This document shows positions 16,332 to 24,323 of a stretch of 64,000 bases of DNA, in pieces. This DNA is from Salibacterium lacus (lineage in GTDB: Bacteria; Bacillota; Bacilli; Bacillales; Marinococcaceae). The notes under the pieces are model-generated. The model did no database searches. It had not been told where the DNA came from and was given only the letters and a program-made list of their open reading frames with translations. Numbering within the stretch: position 1 is the stretch's first letter; every line of letters begins with the position of its first letter. Both the position numbers and the translations under genes were made by a program. Location: contig NZ_JBHUML010000002.1 of the NCBI RefSeq assembly GCF_042684865.1, positions 1,674,001-1,738,000 of the forward strand. The letters are read 5' to 3'.

Positions 16332-17843
16332 CTATTTCGTATCATTAATCGTCTGCAGCAATGCATGAATACCTTGTTTCCCGTCTTCCGTACGTTTGAA
16401 CACTCCGGCATCCTCCAGCACCCGCAGAAATTTCCTGCCTGTTTCTTTTTCCACGATATCCGCCGCTTCCGCTTCGTCTTCCACCGGCTTATGCGCCGCT
16501 TTCATCTCCTCGGCCCAGGCCTGGTGTTCTTCTGCGACCGTTTCCTTCCTGCCTAGAAGGTACTCTTCCACTTCTTTCAGATCACCCGCCAGACGTTTTG
16601 GCAGTACCGCGAGCCCCATCACTTCAATCAGACCGATGTTTTCCTTTTTGATGTGGTGCACATCTTCATGTGGGTGGAAAATGCCCATCGGATGCTCTTC
16701 ATCCGTGCGGTTGTTCCGAAGAACAAGATCCATCTCAAACGCTCTTCCTCTCCGCCGGGCAATCGGGGTGATGGTGTTATGCGGGGTTTCGCCGGTATGG
16801 GATAAAATCCTGCGTCCCGGGTCATTATACGATGTCCACACATTCAGAATGTGGCTCGAAGCGCTCACTAACGATGCCGGGTTATCCGAGCGCAGCCGCA
16901 GCACCGTCATCGGCCACTGGACAATCGACGCCTGGACGTCCGGATGCGCATCCAGCGGAAATGATTCATCATCGGGGGCTTCGGCAAGCGCAAAGTCATA
17001 ACGTCCGCCTTGATAATGATCATGGGACAAAATGGAACCGCCGACAATCGGAATATCTGCATTGGAACCCATGAAATAATGCGGGAACCTGCCGACAAAG
17101 GAAAGCAGCCGCTGAAACGTCTGTGTCCCGATAACCATATCCCGGTGTTCCTCAGATAATAGAATACAGTGTTCCGGATAATAGACATAAGGAGAATATT
17201 GAAGATACCAGCGTTCTCCCTCCAGCGGCACACGGATGAGCCGGTGGTTGGAACGCGGAGGGTGTCCAATCCTGCCGCCGTATCCCTCATTTTCCATGCA
17301 GAGTACACAGAGAGGGTAAGAAGCTTCTTTTTTCAGCTCTCTCTCTTTTTCAATCTCTTTCGGATCTTTTTCGGGCTTCGACAGGTTGATCGTAATATCA
17401 AGCGTGCCGTACTCCGATTCTACCTCGTAGTGGACATTTCTTGCGATCCGTTTCGTCTGGATATAGTTTGAGGACCGGCTCAGGTTGTAAAAATAATCGG
17501 TCGCTTCTTTCGGATCTTTTTCGTATTTCGCATAAAACCGTTCATTCACAATGGATGGAAGCGGGATAAATACGTTCATTAAAGACGCCTGCAGCTGTTC
17601 TTTTTCTTCTGTCATGGAACCGGTAACGCCAAGAGTTTCGGCTGCATCACTGATTTTTTCAAGAATACCCGGAATGTCTTCGTCCAGCCGCTGCGATTCA
17701 TCCGGACAAAAATCATCAATGCCGAGCTGCAAAAGCAGCTGATTCCGGCAGTATACCGTATCTTCTGAGGCGATCAATCCGAGGTTTCCGGCCTGGTGGA
17801 CAAGAGATTCGACCCATGCACATACTTTTTCTACAGTCATCAT
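16332..17843 (-). CDS. galT: UDP-glucose--hexose-1-phosphate uridylyltransferase, Firmicutes type
   Basis: This 503-aa enzyme moves UMP between UDP-glucose and galactose-1-phosphate. The active-site stretch GGSILSHDHYQGG near residue 270 marks the larger Gram-positive GalT family, which is distinct from the roughly 350-aa E. coli type. RSNHRLIRVPL and HPHEDVHHIKKENIGLIEVMG are also family-like. GGAGGAC lies before the ATG, which overlaps the galE stop by four bases. Confidence 0.95.
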   Translation of the reverse strand: MMTVEKVCAWVESLVHQAGNLGLIASEDTVYCRNQLLLQLGIDDFCPDESQRLDEDIPGILEKISDAAETLGVTGSMTEEKEQLQASLMNVFIPLPSIVNERFYAKYEKDPKEATDYFYNLSRSSNYIQTKRIARNVHYEVESEYGTLDITINLSKPEKDPKEIEKERELKKEASYPLCVLCMENEGYGGRIGHPPRSNHRLIRVPLEGERWYLQYSPYVYYPEHCILLSEEHRDMVIGTQTFQRLLSFVGRFPHYFMGSNADIPIVGGSILSHDHYQGGRYDFALAEAPDDESFPLDAHPDVQASIVQWPMTVLRLRSDNPASLVSASSHILNVWTSYNDPGRRILSHTGETPHNTITPIARRRGRAFEMDLVLRNNRTDEEHPMGIFHPHEDVHHIKKENIGLIEVMGLAVLPKRLAGDLKEVEEYLLGRKETVAEEHQAWAEEMKAAHKPVEDEAEAADIVEKETGRKFLRVLEDAGVFKRTEDGKQGIHALLQTINDTK

Positions 17844-18835
17844 GAATGTCCTCCATATCCGTTTGGATTTTTGCGGTGCCAGTTCCAGGCATCCCGGATC
17901 ACAGTTTCCAGTTTTGTACGCACCGGGTTCCAGCCGAGAATGCTTCGTGCTTTTTCCGACGAAGCAATCAGACGGGACGGATCGCCGGCTCGTCGTTCTC
18001 CGTTCTGTACCGGGATGCTTCCGCCGGTAATCTTTTCTGCTGCTTCAATCATTTCCTTGACCGAAAACCCTTCACTGCTTCCAAGATTGAATACATCGCT
18101 CTCCCCGCCTTTTTTCAGATGCTCGAGAGCCTGCAGATGGGCGCTGATCAAATCTTCCACGTGCACGTAATCACGGATGCATGTGCCATCCCTTGTGGGG
18201 TAATCATCACCGAAAATAGTAACCGACTCCCGCTGACCAAGTGCTGTCTGCAAAATAAGCGGTACAAGATGGGTTTCCGGCCTGTGGTCTTCCCCGACCC
18301 TGCCGCTCTGCCGCGCCCCGGCGACATTGAAATAACGCAGGGAAATATAACGGATGCCGTGGGCCGCACCTGCCCATTTGATCATCTTCTCCATCCCAAG
18401 TTTCGTTTCCCCGTATGGATTCTGCGGGCGGGTCGGCGCCTCTTCAGTAACCGGCACTTCGCCGGGTTCTCCGTACACAGCGGCCGTGGACGAAAATACG
18501 ATGTCACGGACACCGAATTCAGCCATGATTTCAAGCAGAACCTGAGTGCCAAACATATTGTTATCGTAGTAAGCAAGGGGTTTTTCCATAGATTCTCCAA
18601 CAGTGGAGTGCGCGGCAAACATAAGCACCTGTTTGATTTTTTTACGCCGGAACACGCTTCGCATGAATTCTCTGTCCCGGATATCTCCTTCATAAAACAC
18701 AGCACCTTTGGGCAGTGCTTCTTTGTGGCCGGTCCCGAGATTATCAATAACGACCGGCTGCTTTCCCTGATCAAGCAGCTGATGGACAGCGTGCGATCCT
18801 ATATATCCCGCACCTCCGGCAACAAGAATACTCAT
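17840..18835 (-). CDS. galE: UDP-glucose 4-epimerase
   Basis: This 331-aa SDR enzyme converts UDP-galactose to UDP-glucose, closing the Leloir cycle and supplying galactosyl units for envelope sugars. It has the NAD-binding ILVAGGAGYIGSH at the N-terminus, the SSTAAVYG region near 120 and the catalytic Tyr/Lys in YGETKLGME. Length matches GalE. It overlaps both galK and galT by four bases. Confidence 0.95.
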   Translation of the reverse strand: MSILVAGGAGYIGSHAVHQLLDQGKQPVVIDNLGTGHKEALPKGAVFYEGDIRDREFMRSVFRRKKIKQVLMFAAHSTVGESMEKPLAYYDNNMFGTQVLLEIMAEFGVRDIVFSSTAAVYGEPGEVPVTEEAPTRPQNPYGETKLGMEKMIKWAGAAHGIRYISLRYFNVAGARQSGRVGEDHRPETHLVPLILQTALGQRESVTIFGDDYPTRDGTCIRDYVHVEDLISAHLQALEHLKKGGESDVFNLGSSEGFSVKEMIEAAEKITGGSIPVQNGERRAGDPSRLIASSEKARSILGWNPVRTKLETVIRDAWNWHRKNPNGYGGHS

Positions 18836-20016
18836 TGTATCACTACCTCTCCCTGTAATCGTTTAGCGCCGTCGCCTGCCTTTGCTTCATAAATAGAGGG
18901 GGCGTATCCGATAACGGCTTCATACTGCTTTGCGACATGATCCCGGAATATATCTGCTTTTTTCGTTTCCACCAGCGCGATGGCACATCCTCCAAAGCCT
19001 GCTCCTGTCATCCGGGCCCCGATCACACCATCCTGTTCCCATGCTGCTTCCACGAGCGTATCCAGTTCCGCACCTGTCACCTCGTAATCATCCCGAAGTG
19101 ATACGTGGGAAGCATTCATCAATTCTCCAAATCCGTCCAGATCACCGTCTTTCAGTCTCTTTAACGATTTTTTCGTACGGTGGTTTTCGTACACGGCATG
19201 GCGGGCGCGCCGGAGCTCTGCTTCACCTTTAATATGCCTCTTCCATTCTTCAAACTCATTCGGCTCCAGCGCACCAAGAGCTTCGATATCAGCATATTGT
19301 TTCAGATTTTCAAGCGCCGACTCGCACTCCCTGCGCCGGTCATTGTATTTTGAGGAGGCCAGGGTGCGTTCTTTGTTCGTATTCATAATCATCAGCGTAT
19401 AATTTTTTAAATGAAGAGGGGCGTATTCATAGAGAAGAGTCTGGCAGTCGAGCAGGATGCCGTGATCGGCTTTCCCCATCCCGATCGCAAACTGGTCCAT
19501 AATACCGCTGTTCACCCCGATAAATTCATTCTCTACTTTCTGTCCGAGTTTCACGAGTTCCACCCGGTCTATCTCAAGATTGAACAGATATTCCAGCATC
19601 ACCCCGGTTACAAGTTCAATGGAAGCCGAAGATGACAATCCTGCCCCGTTTGGTATATTCCCGTAATACAGCACATCGATACCGCCTGAAATGTCCCAGC
19701 CCGCTTCGAGCAGCTTATACATCATGCCTTTCGGGTAATTCGCCCAGCCATCGTCTTCTTTATAATCCAAACTGTCCAGGCTCATCTCAATTATGCCGCT
19801 TTCAGGCATATTCTCAGAATAGAGCCGTACCTTCCGGTCGCTGCGTCCGGCAGCAAGCGCATAGGTTCCTTTCGTAATCGCACATGGAAAAACATACCCG
19901 CCGTTATAATCCGTGTGCTCCCCGATCAGATTAATGCGGCCCGGCGCAAAAAACAATTGTATGTCCTTGTCTCCAAACTTTTGTGTGAACGCTTTCTTCA
20001 AATCGTTTACCTGCAT
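18832..20016 (-). CDS. galK: Galactokinase
   Basis: This 394-aa GHMP-family kinase phosphorylates galactose at C1. It has the galactokinase signature GRINLIGEHTDYNGGYVF at residues 27-44, the phosphate loop GAGLSSSASIEL near 125 and the C-terminal MTGAGFGGCAIAL near 343. It is the first gene of the operon. A cre-like site with one mismatch lies inside its first codons (19984-19997), and a symmetric operator-like array lies about 50 bases upstream. Confidence 0.95.
   Translation of the reverse strand: MQVNDLKKAFTQKFGDKDIQLFFAPGRINLIGEHTDYNGGYVFPCAITKGTYALAAGRSDRKVRLYSENMPESGIIEMSLDSLDYKEDDGWANYPKGMMYKLLEAGWDISGGIDVLYYGNIPNGAGLSSSASIELVTGVMLEYLFNLEIDRVELVKLGQKVENEFIGVNSGIMDQFAIGMGKADHGILLDCQTLLYEYAPLHLKNYTLMIMNTNKERTLASSKYNDRRRECESALENLKQYADIEALGALEPNEFEEWKRHIKGEAELRRARHAVYENHRTKKSLKRLKDGDLDGFGELMNASHVSLRDDYEVTGAELDTLVEAAWEQDGVIGARMTGAGFGGCAIALVETKKADIFRDHVAKQYEAVIGYAPSIYEAKAGDGAKRLQGEVVIQ
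19984..19997. promoter_or_regulatory. Possible cre box within the start of galK
   Basis: TGTGAACGCTTTCT differs from the cre consensus TGWAARCGYTWNCW at one position (G for A at position 4). It lies inside the first codons of the first gene of the operon, where CcpA could block elongation. It also encodes part of the protein, so chance is possible. Confidence 0.4.
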
Positions 20017-20066
20017 ACCGTTTCTTCCTCTCCCTTTTCCTTTCTTTCATCTTACGGGTTCATCAG

Positions 20067-20111
20067 GTAAAATTTCAAGTAAAATTTTAATGTTTTTACC
20101 TGTATTTTTAC
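20067..20111. promoter_or_regulatory. Symmetric operator-like array upstream of galK
   Basis: Four six-base half-sites are arranged symmetrically: GTAAAA at 20067 and 20079, TTTTAC at 20094 and 20106, with 12-base spacing within each pair. This is the likely binding region of the LacI-type GalR encoded at the end of the operon. It may also overlap the promoter, which I could not place with confidence. Confidence 0.55.
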
Positions 20112-20178
20112 TAAAGTGAAAAAATAACGATTCCTGTTGATTCAGGAACCGCTTCTCTTTCAGATATGACGCAGTTGT

Positions 20179-20493
20179 TCAGTGAGGAATGTGCAGAAGC
20201 AGCACCCCCAAAATAATACATGCGATGGAGGACAGCTTTCGTTTATCCGCCGACTCCTGGAAGAACACAATACCTAAAAGGGTGGTAGCAGCAATCGTCA
20301 CACCGGACCAAATCGCATACGCCGTACTGATTTCAATGTTCTGAACGCTGAGCGTCAAAAAGTAGATGCAGAAGATATAAAAAACAAAAATCAAGACACT
20401 TGGCAGCCGGCGCCGGAAACCATCGGATAACTTCACAGAAACGTTTCCAATCACTGCAAAAATAAGGCTGAGCGTTAAAAATACGTATCCCAC
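20179..20493 (-). CDS. Small multidrug resistance family protein, second subunit, lacking the membrane Glu
   Basis: This 104-aa SMR protein has four membrane helices and the family stretch STAYAIWSGVTIA. The glutamate normally in helix 1 (position 14 of EmrE, in a FEVIG-like context) is Ala here (LIFAVIGN). It starts three bases after the stop of the other SMR gene, so the two probably form a paired heteromer like EbrAB or YkkCD. It could be a structural or orientation-setting partner while the other subunit carries the proton- and drug-binding Glu (inference). Confidence 0.85.
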   Translation of the reverse strand: MGYVFLTLSLIFAVIGNVSVKLSDGFRRRLPSVLIFVFYIFCIYFLTLSVQNIEISTAYAIWSGVTIAATTLLGIVFFQESADKRKLSSIACIILGVLLLHIPH

Positions 20494-20496
20494 TCA

Positions 20497-20844
20497 CTAC
20501 ACCACCTTTCTTGTATCGATCCGTGGTTTTGGTAAATGTAATCCAAACACACCAGCAACTATGAGAAGAATGCCGCCCATTTTAAACATGGACATCGATT
20601 CCTGAAACAAAATAATCCCGCCAGCAGATACAATAACCGTTCCTATCCCCGACCATAATGCATTAATCAAACCAAGCCCATGCTGTTTTGTAAGCAGCAC
20701 ATAGAATATAAGAGCCAGTACATAGGTGGTGATAATCACCAGTGAGGCAGCGGGTTTCGTAAACCCCTGCGACACTTTCATGAATCCTGCACCGATTATT
20801 TCAAGCAGGATAGAAAAACTTAAAAAAATGTAGTATCGTATCAT
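20497..20844 (-). CDS. Small multidrug resistance family protein, first subunit
   Basis: This 115-aa protein has four membrane helices, the helix-1 Glu in LLEIIGAGFMK and the family stretch INALWSGIGTV. It belongs to the SMR exporters of cationic drugs, guanidinium or polyamines. The ATG at 20844 follows AGAAGGG; a longer frame overlaps the divergent LysR gene and is not credible. Only 40 bases separate it from the LysR gene, so that regulator likely controls it. Confidence 0.85.
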   Translation of the reverse strand: MIRYYIFLSFSILLEIIGAGFMKVSQGFTKPAASLVIITTYVLALIFYVLLTKQHGLGLINALWSGIGTVIVSAGGIILFQESMSMFKMGGILLIVAGVFGLHLPKPRIDTRKVV

Positions 20845-20884
20845 AAAGACCCTTCTTTCATTTTTTTCAGGGAGTGAATGCCTG

Positions 20885-21721
20885 ATGAACCTGCAGATGC
20901 TGGAATATTTTTTAACAGCAGCAAAAGAAAAAAGCATCACAAAAGCGGCAGATAGCTTATTCGTTTCACAGCCTGCCTTAAGCAAACAGGTCAGCAAACT
21001 GGAAGAAACACTGGGCTTTCCGCTGTTCATCCGTACGTCCAAAGGGATTAGTCTCACTCATAAAGGACAGAAACTGTATGATGATGTGGAACCAACCCTT
21101 AGAAAGCTGCAGTCTGAGTTATACAGCCACATGCATGATCGGGAAATACGCATGGGCAGCGATCCTTTTTTAGCGTCTTATTTTTTCCCTGATTATATTG
21201 AACAGGCAAACCCTTTCAATATAAAGCTGACATACGTGAAAGACGATTCCCTGGAATTACTACCATTGCTTGAGTCCGGCGGTATTGATGCAGCTGTTAT
21301 CCAGGATGTTTCCCGCCACAAAGGCTTGCAGTCGACTTTTTTATTTCATGATACGTTCTTTGCGGCCGTTTCTTCCAATCATGACCTGGCGCAGCAGCAT
21401 ACGGTGTCTATTTCCGACTGTCTGCTGTATACGCAGCTCCTGCCGCCCACCTCCACTCCTTTGTACAAAAGAATTCACCTGCTGGCGGAGGAACAAGGGT
21501 ACACTGTGCCGCCTGTTATTGAACTGCCTTACCATGCACTGATCGGTTTTGCCGCTCAAGGGTACGGCGTAACCTACCTTCCTTCTATCATGGTGAAAAA
21601 AATCCAGTACAAAGGTGTGGAGTTTCTTCCTATAGAAAACAACCCGATTCAACGGGAAATGCATCTGTATGCCCTTGATAGCAGCACATTAAAAATATTG
21701 AAAACCGGGTTCGATACGTAA
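20885..21721 (+). CDS. LysR-family transcriptional regulator
   Basis: This 278-aa regulator has an N-terminal winged helix (LNLQMLEYF-type start; SITKAADSLFVSQPALSKQV at residues 19-38) and a co-inducer domain, which is slightly shorter than typical (about 295). It is divergent from the SMR pair with a 40-base gap, the standard arrangement for a LysR protein and its target. The co-inducer may be an exported compound (inference). A bidirectional terminator follows. Confidence 0.9.
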   Translation: MNLQMLEYFLTAAKEKSITKAADSLFVSQPALSKQVSKLEETLGFPLFIRTSKGISLTHKGQKLYDDVEPTLRKLQSELYSHMHDREIRMGSDPFLASYFFPDYIEQANPFNIKLTYVKDDSLELLPLLESGGIDAAVIQDVSRHKGLQSTFLFHDTFFAAVSSNHDLAQQHTVSISDCLLYTQLLPPTSTPLYKRIHLLAEEQGYTVPPVIELPYHALIGFAAQGYGVTYLPSIMVKKIQYKGVEFLPIENNPIQREMHLYALDSSTLKILKTGFDT

Positions 21722-21799
21722 AGTATAAACGACGGGATAATCTGTGACTAATACTCTTTTTTCATTTTTCCATAACCAAAAGTTATATCAACAGCATAT

Positions 21800-21835
21800 A
21801 AAAAGGACGCTTTTATCGATTGCAGCGTCCTTTTT
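21800..21835. terminator. Bidirectional terminator between LysR and Lrp genes
   Basis: AAAAAGGACGC pairs with GCGTCCTTTTT around a short loop between two converging genes. Confidence 0.8.
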
Positions 21836-21848
21836 GTAACAGAATCAA

Positions 21849-22253
21849 TTATTTGTTGATAACAATGGACAGCTTGTAGTTGGCGTGTTCCTGCAGGCTT
21901 TCCAGAAATGTATCCACATGCTCGTGTGATGGAAACTTACATTCAAGCAGGTAACAGCCGTCACCACTTATTCTATAGTTATTAATAATATAAGGGTCCT
22001 GTGTCTGAATGAAAGAAAGATACGGCTTATGAGCTGTGTGGATGATAATATGCAGGAAAACTTGGACAGGATACCCCATTTTGGCATCATTCACCTTCAC
22101 GGAATATCCTTCGATTACCCCGTTTTCCTCAAGTTTCGCCACCCTGTCCGACGCTGCCTGACCGGTCAAATGAACCTTTTCTCCAAGTTCTTTCATCGTC
22201 ATCCGGCTGTTTTGAGACAATTCATTCACTATATGATGATCCGTGCGGTCCAC
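21849..22253 (-). CDS. Lrp/AsnC-family regulator
   Basis: This 134-aa regulator has an AsnC-type helix-turn-helix (RMTMKELGEKVHLTGQAASDRV) and a C-terminal RAM-like ligand domain. I chose the GTG at 22253 because AAGGAGGAG precedes it by six bases, giving a normal Lrp-family length. The longer Met start upstream adds 16 residues with no family match. It is divergent from a metallo-hydrolase gene. The DNA target and amino-acid ligand are unknown. Confidence 0.85.
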   Translation of the reverse strand: MDRTDHHIVNELSQNSRMTMKELGEKVHLTGQAASDRVAKLEENGVIEGYSVKVNDAKMGYPVQVFLHIIIHTAHKPYLSFIQTQDPYIINNYRISGDGCYLLECKFPSHEHVDTFLESLQEHANYKLSIVINK

Positions 22254-22379
22254 TATTTCTCCTCCTTCTTTCTTTACATTTTCAAGTGCATCCGTTGTCA
22301 TACTTGATTCGTTCTATGTATACAGCCCATCCTTATCCCTTATAATAAATCCAGATTGAATAAAAGGAGGCCTTTAGTC

Positions 22380-23138
22380 ATGAACATACAACTTATTCGA
22401 AACGCAACACTGCACATCGACTATGCGGGCAAGTCGTTTCTTATCGATCCATTTTTGTCCGAAAAAGGGGCGCAGCCTGCCTTTCAAAACGCACCGCGCG
22501 AAGACCAGAATAATCCTTTAGTGGAGCTGCCTGTTTCGGTGGAAAATGTCATCGATGTCGATGTTGTCATCGTAACACACCTCCATCCCGACCACTGGGA
22601 TCAGGCGGCTGTCGATGCGCTGCCTAAGGACATTCCGCTCTTCGCCCAGAACGAAGAAGACGCGGAACATATCCGTCATGAAGGGTTCACCCACGTTCAC
22701 GTACTGCAGAAGAATTCTTCCTTTGAAGAAATCCAGCTCGCGAAAACCGAAGGAGAACACGGACGCGGGGACATCGTAGACATAGCCGGCCCTGTATCCG
22801 GTGTCGTTTTCAACCATCCGGATGAAAAAACACTGTACATCGCCGGGGATACCGTCTACAACGAGTACGTCAAAGAAGAAATCGACACGCATCAGCCGGA
22901 CGTCATTGTAGTCAACGGCGGCGACAACCAGTTTAATGAAGGCGGGTCGCTAGTGATGGGCAAAGAAGACATTTATGAGGTACACCAGGCTGCGCCTGCC
23001 GCCTATATCATTTCCGTCCACATGGAAGCTGTCAATCACTGGACCCTGTCGAGACAGGAGCTGAAAGACTACGCCGAAGAAAAGAGCTTTGCTTCCCGCC
23101 TTGCTGTACCGGATGATGGACAAACATACTCCCTGTAG
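22380..23138 (+). CDS. Metallo-beta-lactamase-fold hydrolase
   Basis: This 252-aa enzyme has the zinc motif THLHPDHWD near residues 68-76 and a second metal-site segment IAGDTVYNE near 160. The UlaG/UPF0173-like MBL group fits: no signal peptide, beginning IRNATLHIDYAGKSFLIDPF. Substrate is unknown; members cleave phosphodiesters, lactones or C-P related esters. The ATG at 22380 has AAAGGAGG upstream. Divergent from the Lrp-type gene and followed by a strong terminator. Confidence 0.88.
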   Translation: MNIQLIRNATLHIDYAGKSFLIDPFLSEKGAQPAFQNAPREDQNNPLVELPVSVENVIDVDVVIVTHLHPDHWDQAAVDALPKDIPLFAQNEEDAEHIRHEGFTHVHVLQKNSSFEEIQLAKTEGEHGRGDIVDIAGPVSGVVFNHPDEKTLYIAGDTVYNEYVKEEIDTHQPDVIVVNGGDNQFNEGGSLVMGKEDIYEVHQAAPAAYIISVHMEAVNHWTLSRQELKDYAEEKSFASRLAVPDDGQTYSL

Positions 23139-23139
23139 G

Positions 23140-23188
23140 AAAAATACGTATGAAAGAACGGTTTATCGTTCCTTCATGCGTATTTTTT
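23140..23188 (+). terminator. Terminator after the metallo-hydrolase gene
   Basis: AAAATACGTATGAAAGAACG pairs with CGTTCCTTCATGCGTATTTT with two mismatches and ends in a T run, directly after the stop codon. Confidence 0.85.
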
Positions 23189-23226
23189 ATTGGTACGCCT
23201 TTTTTGACAGAGGCTCGTCCGGTGCG

Positions 23227-23360
23227 TACCAGCCAAACTTCTGCGTTTACCTGCCGAAGACGGCCATTTACATGCCAAATGAAGATTAATACTTTCCGAA
23301 TGTAAAGATACAAGCCGACAAAGCGCAGATACATGCCAAGTCATGCGGTTTACATGCGGA
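23227..23360. repeat. Array of seven short motifs with 21-bp period
   Basis: Ten-base motifs of form TACNNNCCRA occur at 23227, 23248, 23269, 23290, 23309, 23330 and 23351, with spacings 21, 21, 21, 19, 21, 21. The last copy has GCGGA in place of GCCRA. Between motifs, 9-11 bases vary freely. The array sits in a 465-base gap between a terminator and the end of the TetR gene, with no credible reading frame. Confidence 0.7.
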
Positions 23361-23448
23361 ACAGAAGCCGTTACGAGCGAACCCCGCTGCATGGATCCCC
23401 CGGCGTAATTACTTCCGATGCTTTTTCTTGAGAAAACCGCAAACAAAT

Positions 23449-23520
23449 AGACCCGGACGATTCATCCAGAAAGTCGGCAGCACCAGGTAAAGCACCTTCC
23501 CATAAGAATCGTCCGGGTCT
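23449..23520. repeat. Long-loop hairpin sharing the CCGGACGATTC core
   Basis: Arms 23450-23464 and 23506-23520 are exact 15-base inverses (AGACCCGGACGATTC) separated by about 41 bases. The core matches the terminal hairpins at 2851, 11248 and 63871. It lies 84 bases beyond the stop of the TetR-type gene and may terminate it, though the loop is unusually long. Confidence 0.6.
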
Positions 23521-23603
23521 TATTTATCTTTGCATGTCCGTTTTAAAGAACATTTTTTGAATCCGCTCTCACACTCTGCTGCAAAGCACAACACACAACT
23601 GTC

Positions 23604-24161
23604 TTACGATGTATGCTGGACCAGCAGCGTTTCTGCCATAGAAATGGAGTACTCTGTCGCTTTTTCTGCACCTATCAACGTTGTCATGGAAGTTGTCCCT
23701 TCGAGAAGCAGTGTCAGTTGATTTGCTAAATCGCGTTCGTTATTTTTCCCTTTCTCTTCAGCCAGCTGCTGAAAATACCGAAGCAGCTTAAATTTGTGTC
23801 CCCTTGCAATGTTTTCAATTTCATTATCCATTCCCGCGTAGTCCTCAATCGCCCGCAGGAACATATCGCCTTTGTAGGACTGCTCCTTCAGCCAGCGGCC
23901 GTGAGCTTCCACGGCGGAAATGAACGGGGACTCTGAATTCACTTCCACATAGGAATCCAGGTAGGACCAATAACGTTCCTCCCGCTGCCTCAATACTTCT
24001 TCCACGAGATTATCTTTGGAAGAAAAATGATTATACAGCGTCATCGTGGCAATATCTGCCTCACTGATGATTTGCTTCAGACCAACTCCGCGAAATCCAT
24101 ACTCGTAGAACAGTCTTTCAGCTGTTAAAAGTAATTTATCCTTTTTTGCAGATCGACTCAT
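23604..24161 (-). CDS. TetR-family repressor, likely regulator of the neighbouring transport genes
   Basis: This 185-aa protein has an N-terminal TetR helix-turn-helix (GVGLKQIISEADIATMTLYNHF, about residues 20-41) and a helical ligand domain. GGGGAAGC lies before the ATG. Its upstream region contains TTTAGAAAGA(4 nt)CTTTAT at 24181-24201, and a nearly identical element lies before the MFS gene at 27364-27383. Both suggest autoregulation and control of that gene. Ligand unknown. Confidence 0.85.
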   Translation of the reverse strand: MSRSAKKDKLLLTAERLFYEYGFRGVGLKQIISEADIATMTLYNHFSSKDNLVEEVLRQREERYWSYLDSYVEVNSESPFISAVEAHGRWLKEQSYKGDMFLRAIEDYAGMDNEIENIARGHKFKLLRYFQQLAEEKGKNNERDLANQLTLLLEGTTSMTTLIGAEKATEYSISMAETLLVQHTS

Positions 24162-24180
24162 ATACTATGCTTCCCCTTTT

Positions 24181-24201
24181 TTTAGAAAGAACAACCTTTA
24201 T
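24181..24201. promoter_or_regulatory. Candidate TetR operator, site A
   Basis: AAAGAACAACCTTT (24186-24199), an inverted-repeat-like element, lies 20 bases upstream of the tetR ATG. It shares TTTAGAAAGA....YTTTAT with site B at 27364-27383 before the MFS gene. Confidence 0.45.
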
Positions 24202-24268
24202 GCTTCAGATTATCAATCAATGATGTGACAGTCAAACCTATTCTCCTCATTCCGCAGACATAACATTT

Positions 24269-24296
24269 AAAGGGAGCCTGTTTACGGCCTCCTTTA
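24269..24296 (-). terminator. Weak hairpin after the OpuAC-like gene
   Basis: AAAGGGAGCC and GGCCTCCTTT pair imperfectly 28 bases past the stop codon. There is no long T run, so termination strength is uncertain. Confidence 0.4.
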
Positions 24297-24323
24297 TTCC
24301 ATCAAAAAGGTTCGCAAGTCTAT

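Noticed and set aside
20845..20884. Guanidine riboswitch before the SMR pair
   Set aside because: Only 40 bases separate the divergent genes, too little for a ykkC-type aptamer.
20845..21057. Longer N-terminus of the first SMR subunit
   Set aside because: It would overlap the divergent LysR gene and has no SMR-like sequence before the ATG at 20844.
23174..23446. Minus-strand frame of 90 codons over the 21-bp array
   Set aside because: Because 21 is a multiple of three the array stays open by construction; no start signal and no protein-like pattern.
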